Positions 44,414 through 51,570 of a stretch of 64,000 nt of DNA are shown one piece after another. The notes below the pieces were generated by a model. That model did no database searches and was not told where the DNA came from. It was given only the letters and a program-made list of their open reading frames with translations. Source of the DNA: JBBQXK01 sp038251625 (lineage in GTDB: Bacteria; Pseudomonadota; Alphaproteobacteria; Rhodobacterales; Rhodobacteraceae); contig JBBSBE010000003.1 in assembly GCA_038251625.1 (NCBI GenBank), positions 16,970 to 80,969 of the forward strand. Direction: 5' to 3'. A program made the position numbers and the translations under genes. The first letter of the stretch is position 1. Each line of letters begins with the position of its first letter.

Positions 44414-45898
44414 TCAGGGGTTTTCCGGATCGATGCCTGCCCGCAAGATTGCCTGTCTCAGTTGTCGCATCGGCAGATGCGGCGCGGCGTTGAACGCCTC
44501 TTCGACACGGAACGCCAAAGCCTCGGCCAAGCCTTCGTCGCCAAGATGTTCCTGCTTCGCGATCTCTTCCTGCCAGGCGATGATATCGCCCTTGATGACC
44601 GGGCTCAGCGGGGGCAGGCACACCGCGCTGCGACCGGCAAGCAGGTCTGCGTGCCATCGCGCAGCGGCAGGCCCGGCTGCCGCCGTGGGCGCATGAACGA
44701 AGGACAACACCAGATACAATTCGCACGCAGCCCCGTCCGCGATCCGGTCCCACTGCGCAAGGAACGCTGTCAGCAACGCCGCGTCATCATCGGAAAGGTC
44801 GGGATCGATCATGACATGCACGACCCACCCCTCTGCCCCCTTTTCGAATGCCGCGCGCAGGTCAGGGGCCTGCATCCCCGCCGCCTTGGTCTTTTTTTCC
44901 AGATCCTCGGACATCTGGGAAAGCCGATCGTCCTGATCGATACCCTCCGGCAGACGAAGAACGATGTCGGCCACCGTGATTGCGCCCCGGTCCCCGCGCA
45001 GCCGATGGCGCGCAATCTCGACCTGCGCGCGACGGCGCAGATGGGTGTGATCCTCGTCCGGCGGCCCCACGACGGTGAAGACCATTGCCGGCGCCGCCCC
45101 CCCGCCCTGCCGCGCCTGCAGGCAACTCTGGGTTTCGGTCGTCAACGTCTGGACCTGCTTTTTGCGGTCGATCAGATCGAAAATCGGCGCAATCGCCCCG
45201 CCCTTGCGCCCCATCTGCTGCCTGAGCGTGGGCCAGACCTCGGCCAGCATGTCGACCGGCAGGGCATAGGCGCGGCGATAGTGCCCCTCCAGAACCGCAC
45301 GCACCATGCCAGCGATCTCGCCCGTCGCCGTGATAGTCAGGGGGCCGCCGGAAAAGCCCCCGACGATGATGTTGGTGTCAATGGCGGCGGCCGTCAGGAA
45401 CTCGATCTCGTTCAGCCGGGCCTGTTCACGCACCTCGCCATCCACCCAATGGCTGCGGGCATCGGGCGCAAGATCGCTGGGCATATGGGGGCCATGCGCG
45501 ATGACCATGTTGCCCGGCTGGACCCGGTCCACAAACCGGGCGTAATCCGCGCCAGCCGGCCGCGTGTTCAGGTCGAGCCGCAGGACGGCAATGTCGATGG
45601 GCCCCGCCGCCGCCTCTCCTGATGGGGGGGAGCGCCGCCATCCATCGGGCACCACACGCCCCAGGATCGGACTCGCCCTGCGGGCGCCTTCCACACCGAA
45701 CATCACCTCAACCGGATCCGTCGGCGCCTCCGTGCGGTGCATGAGCGCGCTTTGACCCAGCGCATCGGCAACCACATGAGCGCAGGTCATGACGGTCAGC
45801 GCATTGTCACCGGGGCGAGAGGGCACCAGAAACCCGCACCCGACCCACTGTGTTCTGGTCGCGTTGAGGATACGGACGAGGGGGGCAAGTGCCCTCAC
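44414..45898 (-). CDS. Trypsin-like serine protease with C-terminal conflict-associated domain
   Basis: 494 residues. The N-terminal chymotrypsin fold (about 1-215) has the triad His41 (TCAHVV), Asp102 (IDIAVLRL) and Ser183 (GGFSGGPL). There is no signal peptide, so it is a cytoplasmic trypsin, as seen in bacterial conflict systems. Residues about 245-494 form a helical/alpha-beta C-terminal domain (VADIVLRLPEGIDQD..., IAWQEEIAKQEHLGDEGLAEAL) that resembles regions attached to trypsins in TRYPCO/MoxR systems, but this assignment is by pattern only. GTG start overlaps the TRYPCO1 stop by four bases (GTGA). Confidence 0.85.
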   Translation of the reverse strand: MRALAPLVRILNATRTQWVGCGFLVPSRPGDNALTVMTCAHVVADALGQSALMHRTEAPTDPVEVMFGVEGARRASPILGRVVPDGWRRSPPSGEAAAGPIDIAVLRLDLNTRPAGADYARFVDRVQPGNMVIAHGPHMPSDLAPDARSHWVDGEVREQARLNEIEFLTAAAIDTNIIVGGFSGGPLTITATGEIAGMVRAVLEGHYRRAYALPVDMLAEVWPTLRQQMGRKGGAIAPIFDLIDRKKQVQTLTTETQSCLQARQGGGAAPAMVFTVVGPPDEDHTHLRRRAQVEIARHRLRGDRGAITVADIVLRLPEGIDQDDRLSQMSEDLEKKTKAAGMQAPDLRAAFEKGAEGWVVHVMIDPDLSDDDAALLTAFLAQWDRIADGAACELYLVLSFVHAPTAAAGPAAARWHADLLAGRSAVCLPPLSPVIKGDIIAWQEEIAKQEHLGDEGLAEALAFRVEEAFNAAPHLPMRQLRQAILRAGIDPENP

Positions 45899-46230
45899 TT
45901 GTCGTTCGGCGGGGCGCTTCTTTCCCAGGTCAGCTTGACCTCGAAATTCGCCTCGGTCGCCGCCTTCGCTACGATGATCCCCGCCGCCGCACTCAGCTTC
46001 AGCCCAAAGCGGACCTCCACCGATTTCGGCGATTCAGCAAGATCCTTCAGCGCGCCGACAAGCTGGTTGGCCATCGGCTTGATCCGGGCGATGGCCTCGT
46101 CAAAGGCGATCGTCTGTTTGTCACCACTGTCCGCGGACACAAGGCGGATGTCGGTGGCCGGTGGCGCAATGCCAACCTCGATTCCAACGAACTGCCCGTC
46201 ACCAAGGTCCAATATGTCAAGTTTGTTCAT
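45895..46230 (-). CDS. Trypsin-co-occurring domain 1 (TRYPCO1, CU044_2847-type) protein
   Basis: 111 residues matching the small TRYPCO1 family: DLGDGQFVGIEVG near 8-20, TIAFDEAIARIKPMANQLVGALKDL and the C-terminal VEVRFGLKLSAAAGIIVAKAATEANFEVKLTW. Such proteins sit next to trypsin-like proteases in predicted conflict systems, where they are thought to be sensors or regulators of the protease. It is the first gene of the minus operon (ATG 46230) and overlaps the trypsin start by four bases. Its upstream region is AT-rich. Confidence 0.85.
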   Translation of the reverse strand: MNKLDILDLGDGQFVGIEVGIAPPATDIRLVSADSGDKQTIAFDEAIARIKPMANQLVGALKDLAESPKSVEVRFGLKLSAAAGIIVAKAATEANFEVKLTWERSAPPNDK

Positions 46231-46617
46231 AATAATAACCTGCTTTAAAATCTCGCAGGCCCGAATCTACCATATCAGCGATCTGCAATCAGCGACTATT
46301 TTCCATCTTCGGTTGAAATTTCCCTGAAAGCCGACGATCTGGCGTGTGATCCGCTGACGCATGCCCAGACGGCCGAACAGACCCGCGGTTCGGCGCGTTT
46401 CCTGCGTTTCCGGGCGTGCAGTGAACAGCCCGGCGGCACTTAAATCGACAAAACCAAGAGGTGAACGTCAGCCCGGAACGAGAACCGACCCGCCGCCTTG
46501 GGGAAACAGGTCGCTGGAAGCAACGGCAACCGACGGCTGCGGATACGGCCTTCGGCCATCACATGCCAGTCTGCCCAGCACGACGCCAGAACAGCCACCG
46601 CCAACCCCTTGATTATA
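46231..46617. other. Intergenic region between TRYPCO1 and tRNA-Thr
   Basis: 387 bp with no supported gene. The part next to the TRYPCO1 start (46231-46330) is AT-rich and should hold its promoter on the minus strand, with TAAAAT- and TATGGTAGATT-like boxes, but no strong -35/-10 pair was identified. The rest is GC-rich with short in-frame readings that look like chance. No integrase or att repeat was found. Confidence 0.5.
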
Positions 46618-46693
46618 TGGTGCCCCCAGAGAGACTCGAACTCCCGACCCTCTGATTACAAATCAGATGCTCTACCAGCTGAGCTATAGGGGC
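46618..46693 (-). tRNA. tRNA-Thr (anticodon UGU)
   Basis: 76 nt including the encoded CCA. The acceptor stem pairs GCCCCTA at the 5' end with TGGGGGC before the discriminator A and CCA; the anticodon loop TTTGTAA in the stem TCTGA/TCAGA gives anticodon TGT (Thr, codon ACA). The D arm (AGCTCAGCTGGTAGAGC) and T arm (GGGAGTTCGAGTCTC) are standard. The gene is on the minus strand and its 3' end faces the conflict-like island, the usual geometry for island integration in tRNA genes. Confidence 0.96.
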
Positions 46694-46835
46694 ACTGACC
46701 TGCGCTATAGCGCCCGGGAAACGGTCAGGCAAGCGTGAGTGTCGTAGGCGCGGACGGCTGTGCCTTCCGGTCTTGACGCGGGCGGCGAACCGGGGCCTTT
46801 AGCGGGGCGCGCCGGTGCGCGGATACGGTCTGCCG

Positions 46836-48257
46836 ATGATCCCTTCAGCCCTTCCCGTCATGGCCCGCATCAAGGCGCGGGCAACCCCGCTGATCGTGGC
46901 GACAGCGCTTTTGATGGAGAATATCGACGCGAGCGTTCTGTCAACCTCGCTGCCGCAGATCGCCAAGGACCTTGCAACCGATCCTATCCGGCTGAAGCTG
47001 GCGCTGACCTCTTACCTTCTGGCCCTTGCGATCTTCATCCCCGCCTCGGGCTGGGCGGCAGACCGGTTCGGGGCGCGGCGGGTGTTTCGCTGGGCGATCC
47101 TTGTCTTTGCCGCCGGGTCCATTGCCTGCGCGGCCTCTACCTCGCTTGGCACGCTGATCGCAAGCCGCGTGCTGCAGGGGATCGGCGGGTCGATGATGGT
47201 GCCCGTGGGGCGGCTGATCGTGCTGCGCGCCACGCCCAAGGCGGGGCTGGTGGGGGCGCTCGCTTGGCTGACCGTGCCTGCCCTGATCGGTCCGGTGATG
47301 GGCCCGCCGATCGGGGGGTTCATCACCACCTATTTCGACTGGCGCTGGATCTTCTGGATCAACATTCCGATTGCGGTGGTGGGCATCGCCCTTGTCTCGG
47401 CGTTCATCCCGAAACTGCCCCCCGCCCCCCCGGTCAGGCTGGATGCGCTGGGGTTTCTGCTGATCGGCCCGGGGCTTGCGGCGGCGCTGACGGGGTTGAC
47501 GCTGTCGGGCCTTGGCGTGGCCTCCACGGCAGTGACCGTGTCGATGACCATCATCGGCGTCGTCCTGATCGTGGCCTACGTGCGCCACGCCGGGCGGGTG
47601 CCTGCCCCGCTCGTCGATCTGCGGCTCCTGCGGCTGCCGACGTTCCGCATCAGCGCACTCGGGGGCACCGCGTTCCGCATTTCCAGTGGCGCGCTGCCGT
47701 TCCTTCTGCCGCTTCTCTTCCAGATCGGCTTCGGCCTCACCGCATTCCAGTCGGGCATGCTGACCTTCGCTTCGGGCTTTGGCGCGATGCTGATGAAGTT
47801 CATTGCGCAACCCCTGCTGCGCCGCTTCGGGTTCCGCCGGGTGCTGGTGGGCAATGCCTGCCTCTCGGCGCTCTTCATCCTGGCCCCGGCCGGATTCACG
47901 ACCGCAACGCCCTATCCACTGATGATCGCTGTGCTGTTTCTTGGCGGTGTCTGCCGCTCGCTGCAGTTCACCTCAATCAACGCGATGGCCTATGCCGATG
48001 TGGCGTCCGACCGGCTGAGTTCGGCCACCAGCTTCAACGCGGTGCTGCAACAACTCTCCGCCTCGATCGGGATCACGGTGGCGGCCTTCGCGCTTGAGGC
48101 CGCGCAGGCCATGACGGGGGCGCCGGCGCTGACGGGCACGCTTTTCCCCCCCGTCTTTGCGGTGGTCGCAGCATTCTCGCTGGCCTCGATCTGGTGGTTC
48201 GCGCGGTTGACGCCCACGTCCGGCGCATCGTTGCTGGCGCGCGAACCCGACGTCTGA
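46836..48257 (+). CDS. MFS drug:proton antiporter, DHA2-type
   Basis: 473 residues with about 14 membrane segments. Motif-A-type GWAADRFGARRVF is near residues 68-80 and the antiporter-type motif C region lies around PALIGPVMGPPIGGFI (near 148-163). This is the EmrB/QacA branch of multidrug efflux. Start: ATG at 46836 chosen; ATG 46860 is an alternative with a similarly weak ribosome-binding site. It is a single gene between tRNA-Thr and an iron permease, converging on the permease with two bases between stops. Confidence 0.88.
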   Translation: MIPSALPVMARIKARATPLIVATALLMENIDASVLSTSLPQIAKDLATDPIRLKLALTSYLLALAIFIPASGWAADRFGARRVFRWAILVFAAGSIACAASTSLGTLIASRVLQGIGGSMMVPVGRLIVLRATPKAGLVGALAWLTVPALIGPVMGPPIGGFITTYFDWRWIFWINIPIAVVGIALVSAFIPKLPPAPPVRLDALGFLLIGPGLAAALTGLTLSGLGVASTAVTVSMTIIGVVLIVAYVRHAGRVPAPLVDLRLLRLPTFRISALGGTAFRISSGALPFLLPLLFQIGFGLTAFQSGMLTFASGFGAMLMKFIAQPLLRRFGFRRVLVGNACLSALFILAPAGFTTATPYPLMIAVLFLGGVCRSLQFTSINAMAYADVASDRLSSATSFNAVLQQLSASIGITVAAFALEAAQAMTGAPALTGTLFPPVFAVVAAFSLASIWWFARLTPTSGASLLAREPDV

Positions 48258-48259
48258 CC

Positions 48260-49915
48260 TCAGGTCCGCGCGCTGCGCGCCAAAAGCGCCACGGCGCAAA
48301 GTCCCATGACCATCACCAACAGCGCCGCAGGCGCCGCCTCGCCCAGCTTCTCAAGGCTCGCAAGCTCGAAGACGCGGGTGGACAGGGTGTTGTAGTTGAA
48401 CGGGCGCAAAAGCAGCGTCGCGGGCAGTTCCTTGACGCAATCGACAAAGACAACCAGCAGCGCCGTCGCCACCGATCCCCGCATCAACGGCAGATAGACG
48501 GAACGGAGCGCCCCGCCCGCCCCACGCCCCAGCGACCGCGCCGCCATCGGCAACGAGGGCGAGACGCGGCCGAAAGCTGCATCCACCGTGCCCTGCGCCA
48601 CGGCAAAGAAGCGCACCGCATAGGCCAGCACCAGCGCCGCCGCCGTGCCCGTCAGCATCAGCCCCGGGTCCACCCCCGTCAGCGCCAGAACCGCATCGGC
48701 CAGCCGGTGATCGAGCGCGGCAAGCGGCACCAGAAACCCCACCGCCAGCACCGCCCCCGGTGCGGCATAGCCGACAGCGGTGATCGGCAGGGCCGCGCGT
48801 GGCAGGGCCCGGCCCGAAAGCCGCACGGCATAGACAAGGAAAAGCGCGCCCCCCACCGTCACCACCGCGGCGACCCCGCCCACAGCGGCTGTGTGCCACA
48901 GCGCCAGCGCCAGCCCCGGCGCCACCCAGGCGGCAGGGTTCTGCACCGCGTGGCCCAGCATCACGCCCACAGGCAGAAGGCACCCTGCGGCAAAGGGCAG
49001 AAGGCAAAAGACCGTGGCAATCCCCGCCCGCCAGCCGGTCAGCCGCTGCGGCGCAAGGGGGCGCGACGCGCGCGCAGCCCGGTGAAAACGGGCGTTGCGC
49101 CGCCCCGCCCGCTCCAACGCCAGCAACACGAACACAACGCCCAGAAGCACCAGCGCGATCTGCGCGGCCCCCCCTGCGTTGCCCCCCGTCAGCCAGACGG
49201 TGAAGATGCCCGTGGTCAGTGTCTGCACCCCGAAATGCTGCACCGTGCCATAGTCGGCCACCACCTCCATCAGGACCAGCGCCACGCCCATCGCGATGGC
49301 AGGCCGTGCCAGTGGCAACCCCACGCGCCAGAACAGGCCCCAGGGCCCCGCGCCCAGCGCCCGCGCGACCTCGTAAGTGGCCCCCGATTGTTCGCGGAAC
49401 GCCGACCGCGCCAGCAGATAGACATAAGGATAAAGCGATGCCGCCAGCACCAGCGTCGCCCCGCCCTGACTGCGCATGGAGGGAAACCAGTAATCGCGCG
49501 CGCTTTGCCAGCCCATCACGCTGCGCAGGGCCGTCTGGACCAAGCCGGAATAATCCAGAAAATCCACCACCGCATAGGCCCCCACATAGGCCGGAATCGC
49601 CAGCGGGAACAAAAGCGCATAGTCCAGCCAGCGGCTGCCCGGAAAGCGGTACATCGCGATCAGCCAGGCCGCCCCCGTGCCCACCACCGCCGCCAGCGCA
49701 CCCGTACCCAGCATCAACCCCGCCGTCGTCGCCAGATAGCGCGGCAGAACCGTCGCCATCAGATGCGGCCAGATGTTTTCAACCGGGTGAAACGCAATCC
49801 ACACCACAGCGGCGATCGGCGCCAGCACCACCAGCGCAATCGCCACCGCGCCCAGCGACCAAAAGTCGGGCAGGCGCAGGGCTGCGCGGGGAAGTTGAGC
49901 GTTTTGGTCGGCCAT
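48260..49915 (-). CDS. Iron(III)-type ABC transporter permease (FbpB-like)
   Basis: 551 residues with about 12 membrane helices arranged as two permease halves, as in FbpB/SfuB. EAA-like coupling loops are seen twice: EVARALGAGPWGLFWRVGLPLARPAIAMG and SLPMAARSLGRGAGGALRSVYLPLMRG. Such permeases take up Fe3+ with a periplasmic binding protein and ATPase, which are not in the window. The ATG at 49915 follows AGGGGCGG; a GTG three bases upstream is an alternative. No other transport gene is adjacent. Confidence 0.88.
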   Translation of the reverse strand: MADQNAQLPRAALRLPDFWSLGAVAIALVVLAPIAAVVWIAFHPVENIWPHLMATVLPRYLATTAGLMLGTGALAAVVGTGAAWLIAMYRFPGSRWLDYALLFPLAIPAYVGAYAVVDFLDYSGLVQTALRSVMGWQSARDYWFPSMRSQGGATLVLAASLYPYVYLLARSAFREQSGATYEVARALGAGPWGLFWRVGLPLARPAIAMGVALVLMEVVADYGTVQHFGVQTLTTGIFTVWLTGGNAGGAAQIALVLLGVVFVLLALERAGRRNARFHRAARASRPLAPQRLTGWRAGIATVFCLLPFAAGCLLPVGVMLGHAVQNPAAWVAPGLALALWHTAAVGGVAAVVTVGGALFLVYAVRLSGRALPRAALPITAVGYAAPGAVLAVGFLVPLAALDHRLADAVLALTGVDPGLMLTGTAAALVLAYAVRFFAVAQGTVDAAFGRVSPSLPMAARSLGRGAGGALRSVYLPLMRGSVATALLVVFVDCVKELPATLLLRPFNYNTLSTRVFELASLEKLGEAAPAALLVMVMGLCAVALLARSART

Positions 49916-49999
49916 CACCGCCCCTGCCTAGACGATCCCGGTTTCGCTGTCCAGAAAACCGCTTATAGTCGGGCGTATACCCCGCACCGAAAGGCCGTG

Positions 50000-50869
50000 A
50001 TGCGTATCGTCTATCACCTTGGCGTCCACTGCACCGATGAAGAACGCCTGCTGCGCTGCCTGTTGAAGAACCGCGCGGCCCTCAGCGAAGAGGGGATCGT
50101 GGTGCCCGGCCCCAACCGCTATCGCAACCTTCTGCGCGACACGGCGATGCAACTGAAGGGCCAACCCGCCAACCGCGACACCCAGGCGCTGCTTCTGGAA
50201 CAGATCATGGATGAAGACCGCGCCAAGCGGCTGATCCTGTCGTGGGATCATTTCATGGGCTACGCGGCGACGGCGGTGGGCGACCGCTTCTATCCGGCAG
50301 GACCCGAACGGATGGCCGCCTTCACCCAGATCTTTCCCGATATCGAGACCGAGTTCCACATCGCCCTGCGCAACCCCGCCACGTTTCTGCCCGCGATGCG
50401 CACCAAGGTGGTCGAGCGGTCACCCGAGGCGGGGGCGGCGGCGGACCCGGCACTTCTGCGCTGGTCCGATCTTCTGGCGGCCCTGCGCGCCCGGCTGCCC
50501 GACATTCCGATCACCGTCTGGTGCGACGAGGACACGCCGCTTTTGTGGCCCGAGGTGCTGGCAGCGGTTTCCGGCCATGGTCCGGACTTGGCGCTGGCCG
50601 ACACAGGCGATCTTCTGGCCGCCATCATGCTGCCCGAAGGGATGGATCGTATGCAGCGCTACATGACCGACAAGCCCCCCGGCGATACAGACGCACGGCG
50701 GCGGATCGTCACGGCGTTTCTTGGCAAGTTCGCCCGCCCCGATGCCATCGAGATGGAGCTTGATATGCCGGGCTGGTCGCCCGATCTGGTGCAAAGGCTG
50801 ACCGATGGGTACATGCAGGACATGGCCCGGATCATGGCCATGCAAGGGGTCACGGTGCTGGCGCCCTAA
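50000..50869 (+). CDS. Conserved hypothetical protein (no recognised domain)
   Basis: 289 residues starting at ATG 50000 (GAAAGGCCGTG upstream). No membrane segment or signal peptide. The N terminus MRIVYHLGVHCTDEERLLRCLLKN and the segment VWCDEDTPLLWPEVLAAVSG resemble conserved Rhodobacterales proteins of unknown role; from the YHLGVHCTDEERLLR start it could be a sulfotransferase- or nucleotide-fold protein, but no P-loop or catalytic motif is clear. It is divergent from the iron permease and convergent with the GapR-like gene. Confidence 0.75.
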   Translation: MRIVYHLGVHCTDEERLLRCLLKNRAALSEEGIVVPGPNRYRNLLRDTAMQLKGQPANRDTQALLLEQIMDEDRAKRLILSWDHFMGYAATAVGDRFYPAGPERMAAFTQIFPDIETEFHIALRNPATFLPAMRTKVVERSPEAGAAADPALLRWSDLLAALRARLPDIPITVWCDEDTPLLWPEVLAAVSGHGPDLALADTGDLLAAIMLPEGMDRMQRYMTDKPPGDTDARRRIVTAFLGKFARPDAIEMELDMPGWSPDLVQRLTDGYMQDMARIMAMQGVTVLAP

Positions 50870-50876
50870 GGCCGCG

Positions 50877-51131
50877 TCACGCCATCCCGAGCGCGGCCTT
50901 GTACATTTCGAGCACGGCCTCTTCCTCGGCAATGTCGTCGGGTTTGCGCTTGCGCAGCGCGATCACCTTGCGCATCACCTTGGTGTCATAGCCGCGTCCC
51001 TTGGCTTCGGCGAACAGCTCTTTCTCCTGCTCGGCGATGTCACGCTTTTCGGCGGCAAGCTGTTCGGCCCGCTCGATGAACTGGCGCAGCTCGTCGGCGG
51101 TCACGGCATAGGTGTCGGTCGTGTCGGCCAT
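50877..51131 (-). CDS. DUF2312/GapR-like chromosome-associated protein
   Basis: 84 residues with ELRQFIERAEQLAAEKRDIAEQEKELFAEAKGRGYDTKVMRKVIALRKRKPDDIAEEEAVLEMYKAALG-type DUF2312 sequence; the conserved helical dimer core is complete. GapR, the Caulobacter member, binds overtwisted DNA and aids replication. The ATG at 51131 is chosen because GAGGAG is six bases upstream; the alternative ATG at 51137 abuts the ribosome-binding site. Confidence 0.92.
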   Translation of the reverse strand: MADTTDTYAVTADELRQFIERAEQLAAEKRDIAEQEKELFAEAKGRGYDTKVMRKVIALRKRKPDDIAEEEAVLEMYKAALGMA

Positions 51132-51346
51132 GGGCATCTCCTCTTCGCAAGGCCCGCTTCCTAGCCCGCCCGACCTCCCCCCGCAAGCCGGACCGGGGGC
51201 GCTTGCGCGCGATCCCCTTGCCGGGCTAGATCATGCCGCCAAACGGCCCAACCCCGGTCGTCTTCCGGCTTTATCTTTCCCCGGTGATCGGGGGGTGTCT
51301 GACTGCCCGGCACGCGCCGCCACCCAAACGCCGAAAGGCCATGCCC

Positions 51347-51562
51347 ATGGACGCACTCATCTGGATCGGCACCGCGCTCGCCCTGCTCGGCGTGGCAGGG
51401 CTCGGGTATTGCATCAGCCGCGCGACCCGCGCCCGCCGCCGGGGCCTTGATGACGCCGCGATGCGGGCCGAGCTGCAAAAGGTGGTCACGCTGAACCTTG
51501 CGGCACTTGGCGTCTCGGCCATCGGCCTCATGTGCGTTGTGGCGGGCATCATGCTGCGCTGA
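51347..51562 (+). CDS. Small two-helix membrane protein
   Basis: 71 residues with two predicted membrane helices (about 3-22 and 48-68) and a basic loop (RATRARRRGLDD) between them. AAAGG lies eight bases before the ATG at 51347; the ATG six bases earlier is too close to it. No family was recognised. It lies between the GapR-like gene and the FadJ-like gene, its stop eight bases from the latter's stop. Confidence 0.6.
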   Translation: MDALIWIGTALALLGVAGLGYCISRATRARRRGLDDAAMRAELQKVVTLNLAALGVSAIGLMCVVAGIMLR

Positions 51563-51570
51563 TCGGCAGA

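Noticed and set aside
46361..46612. Short frame in the gap next to tRNA-Thr, possible integration remnant
   Set aside because: No integrase or recombinase motif and no ribosome-binding site. Composition fits chance translation of GC-rich DNA.
48194..50869. A very long plus-strand open frame across the iron-permease gene
   Set aside because: Its first 600 codons lie antisense to the clear ABC permease (48260-49915) and have low-complexity Arg/Gln/His composition. Only the part from ATG 50000 is a plausible gene.
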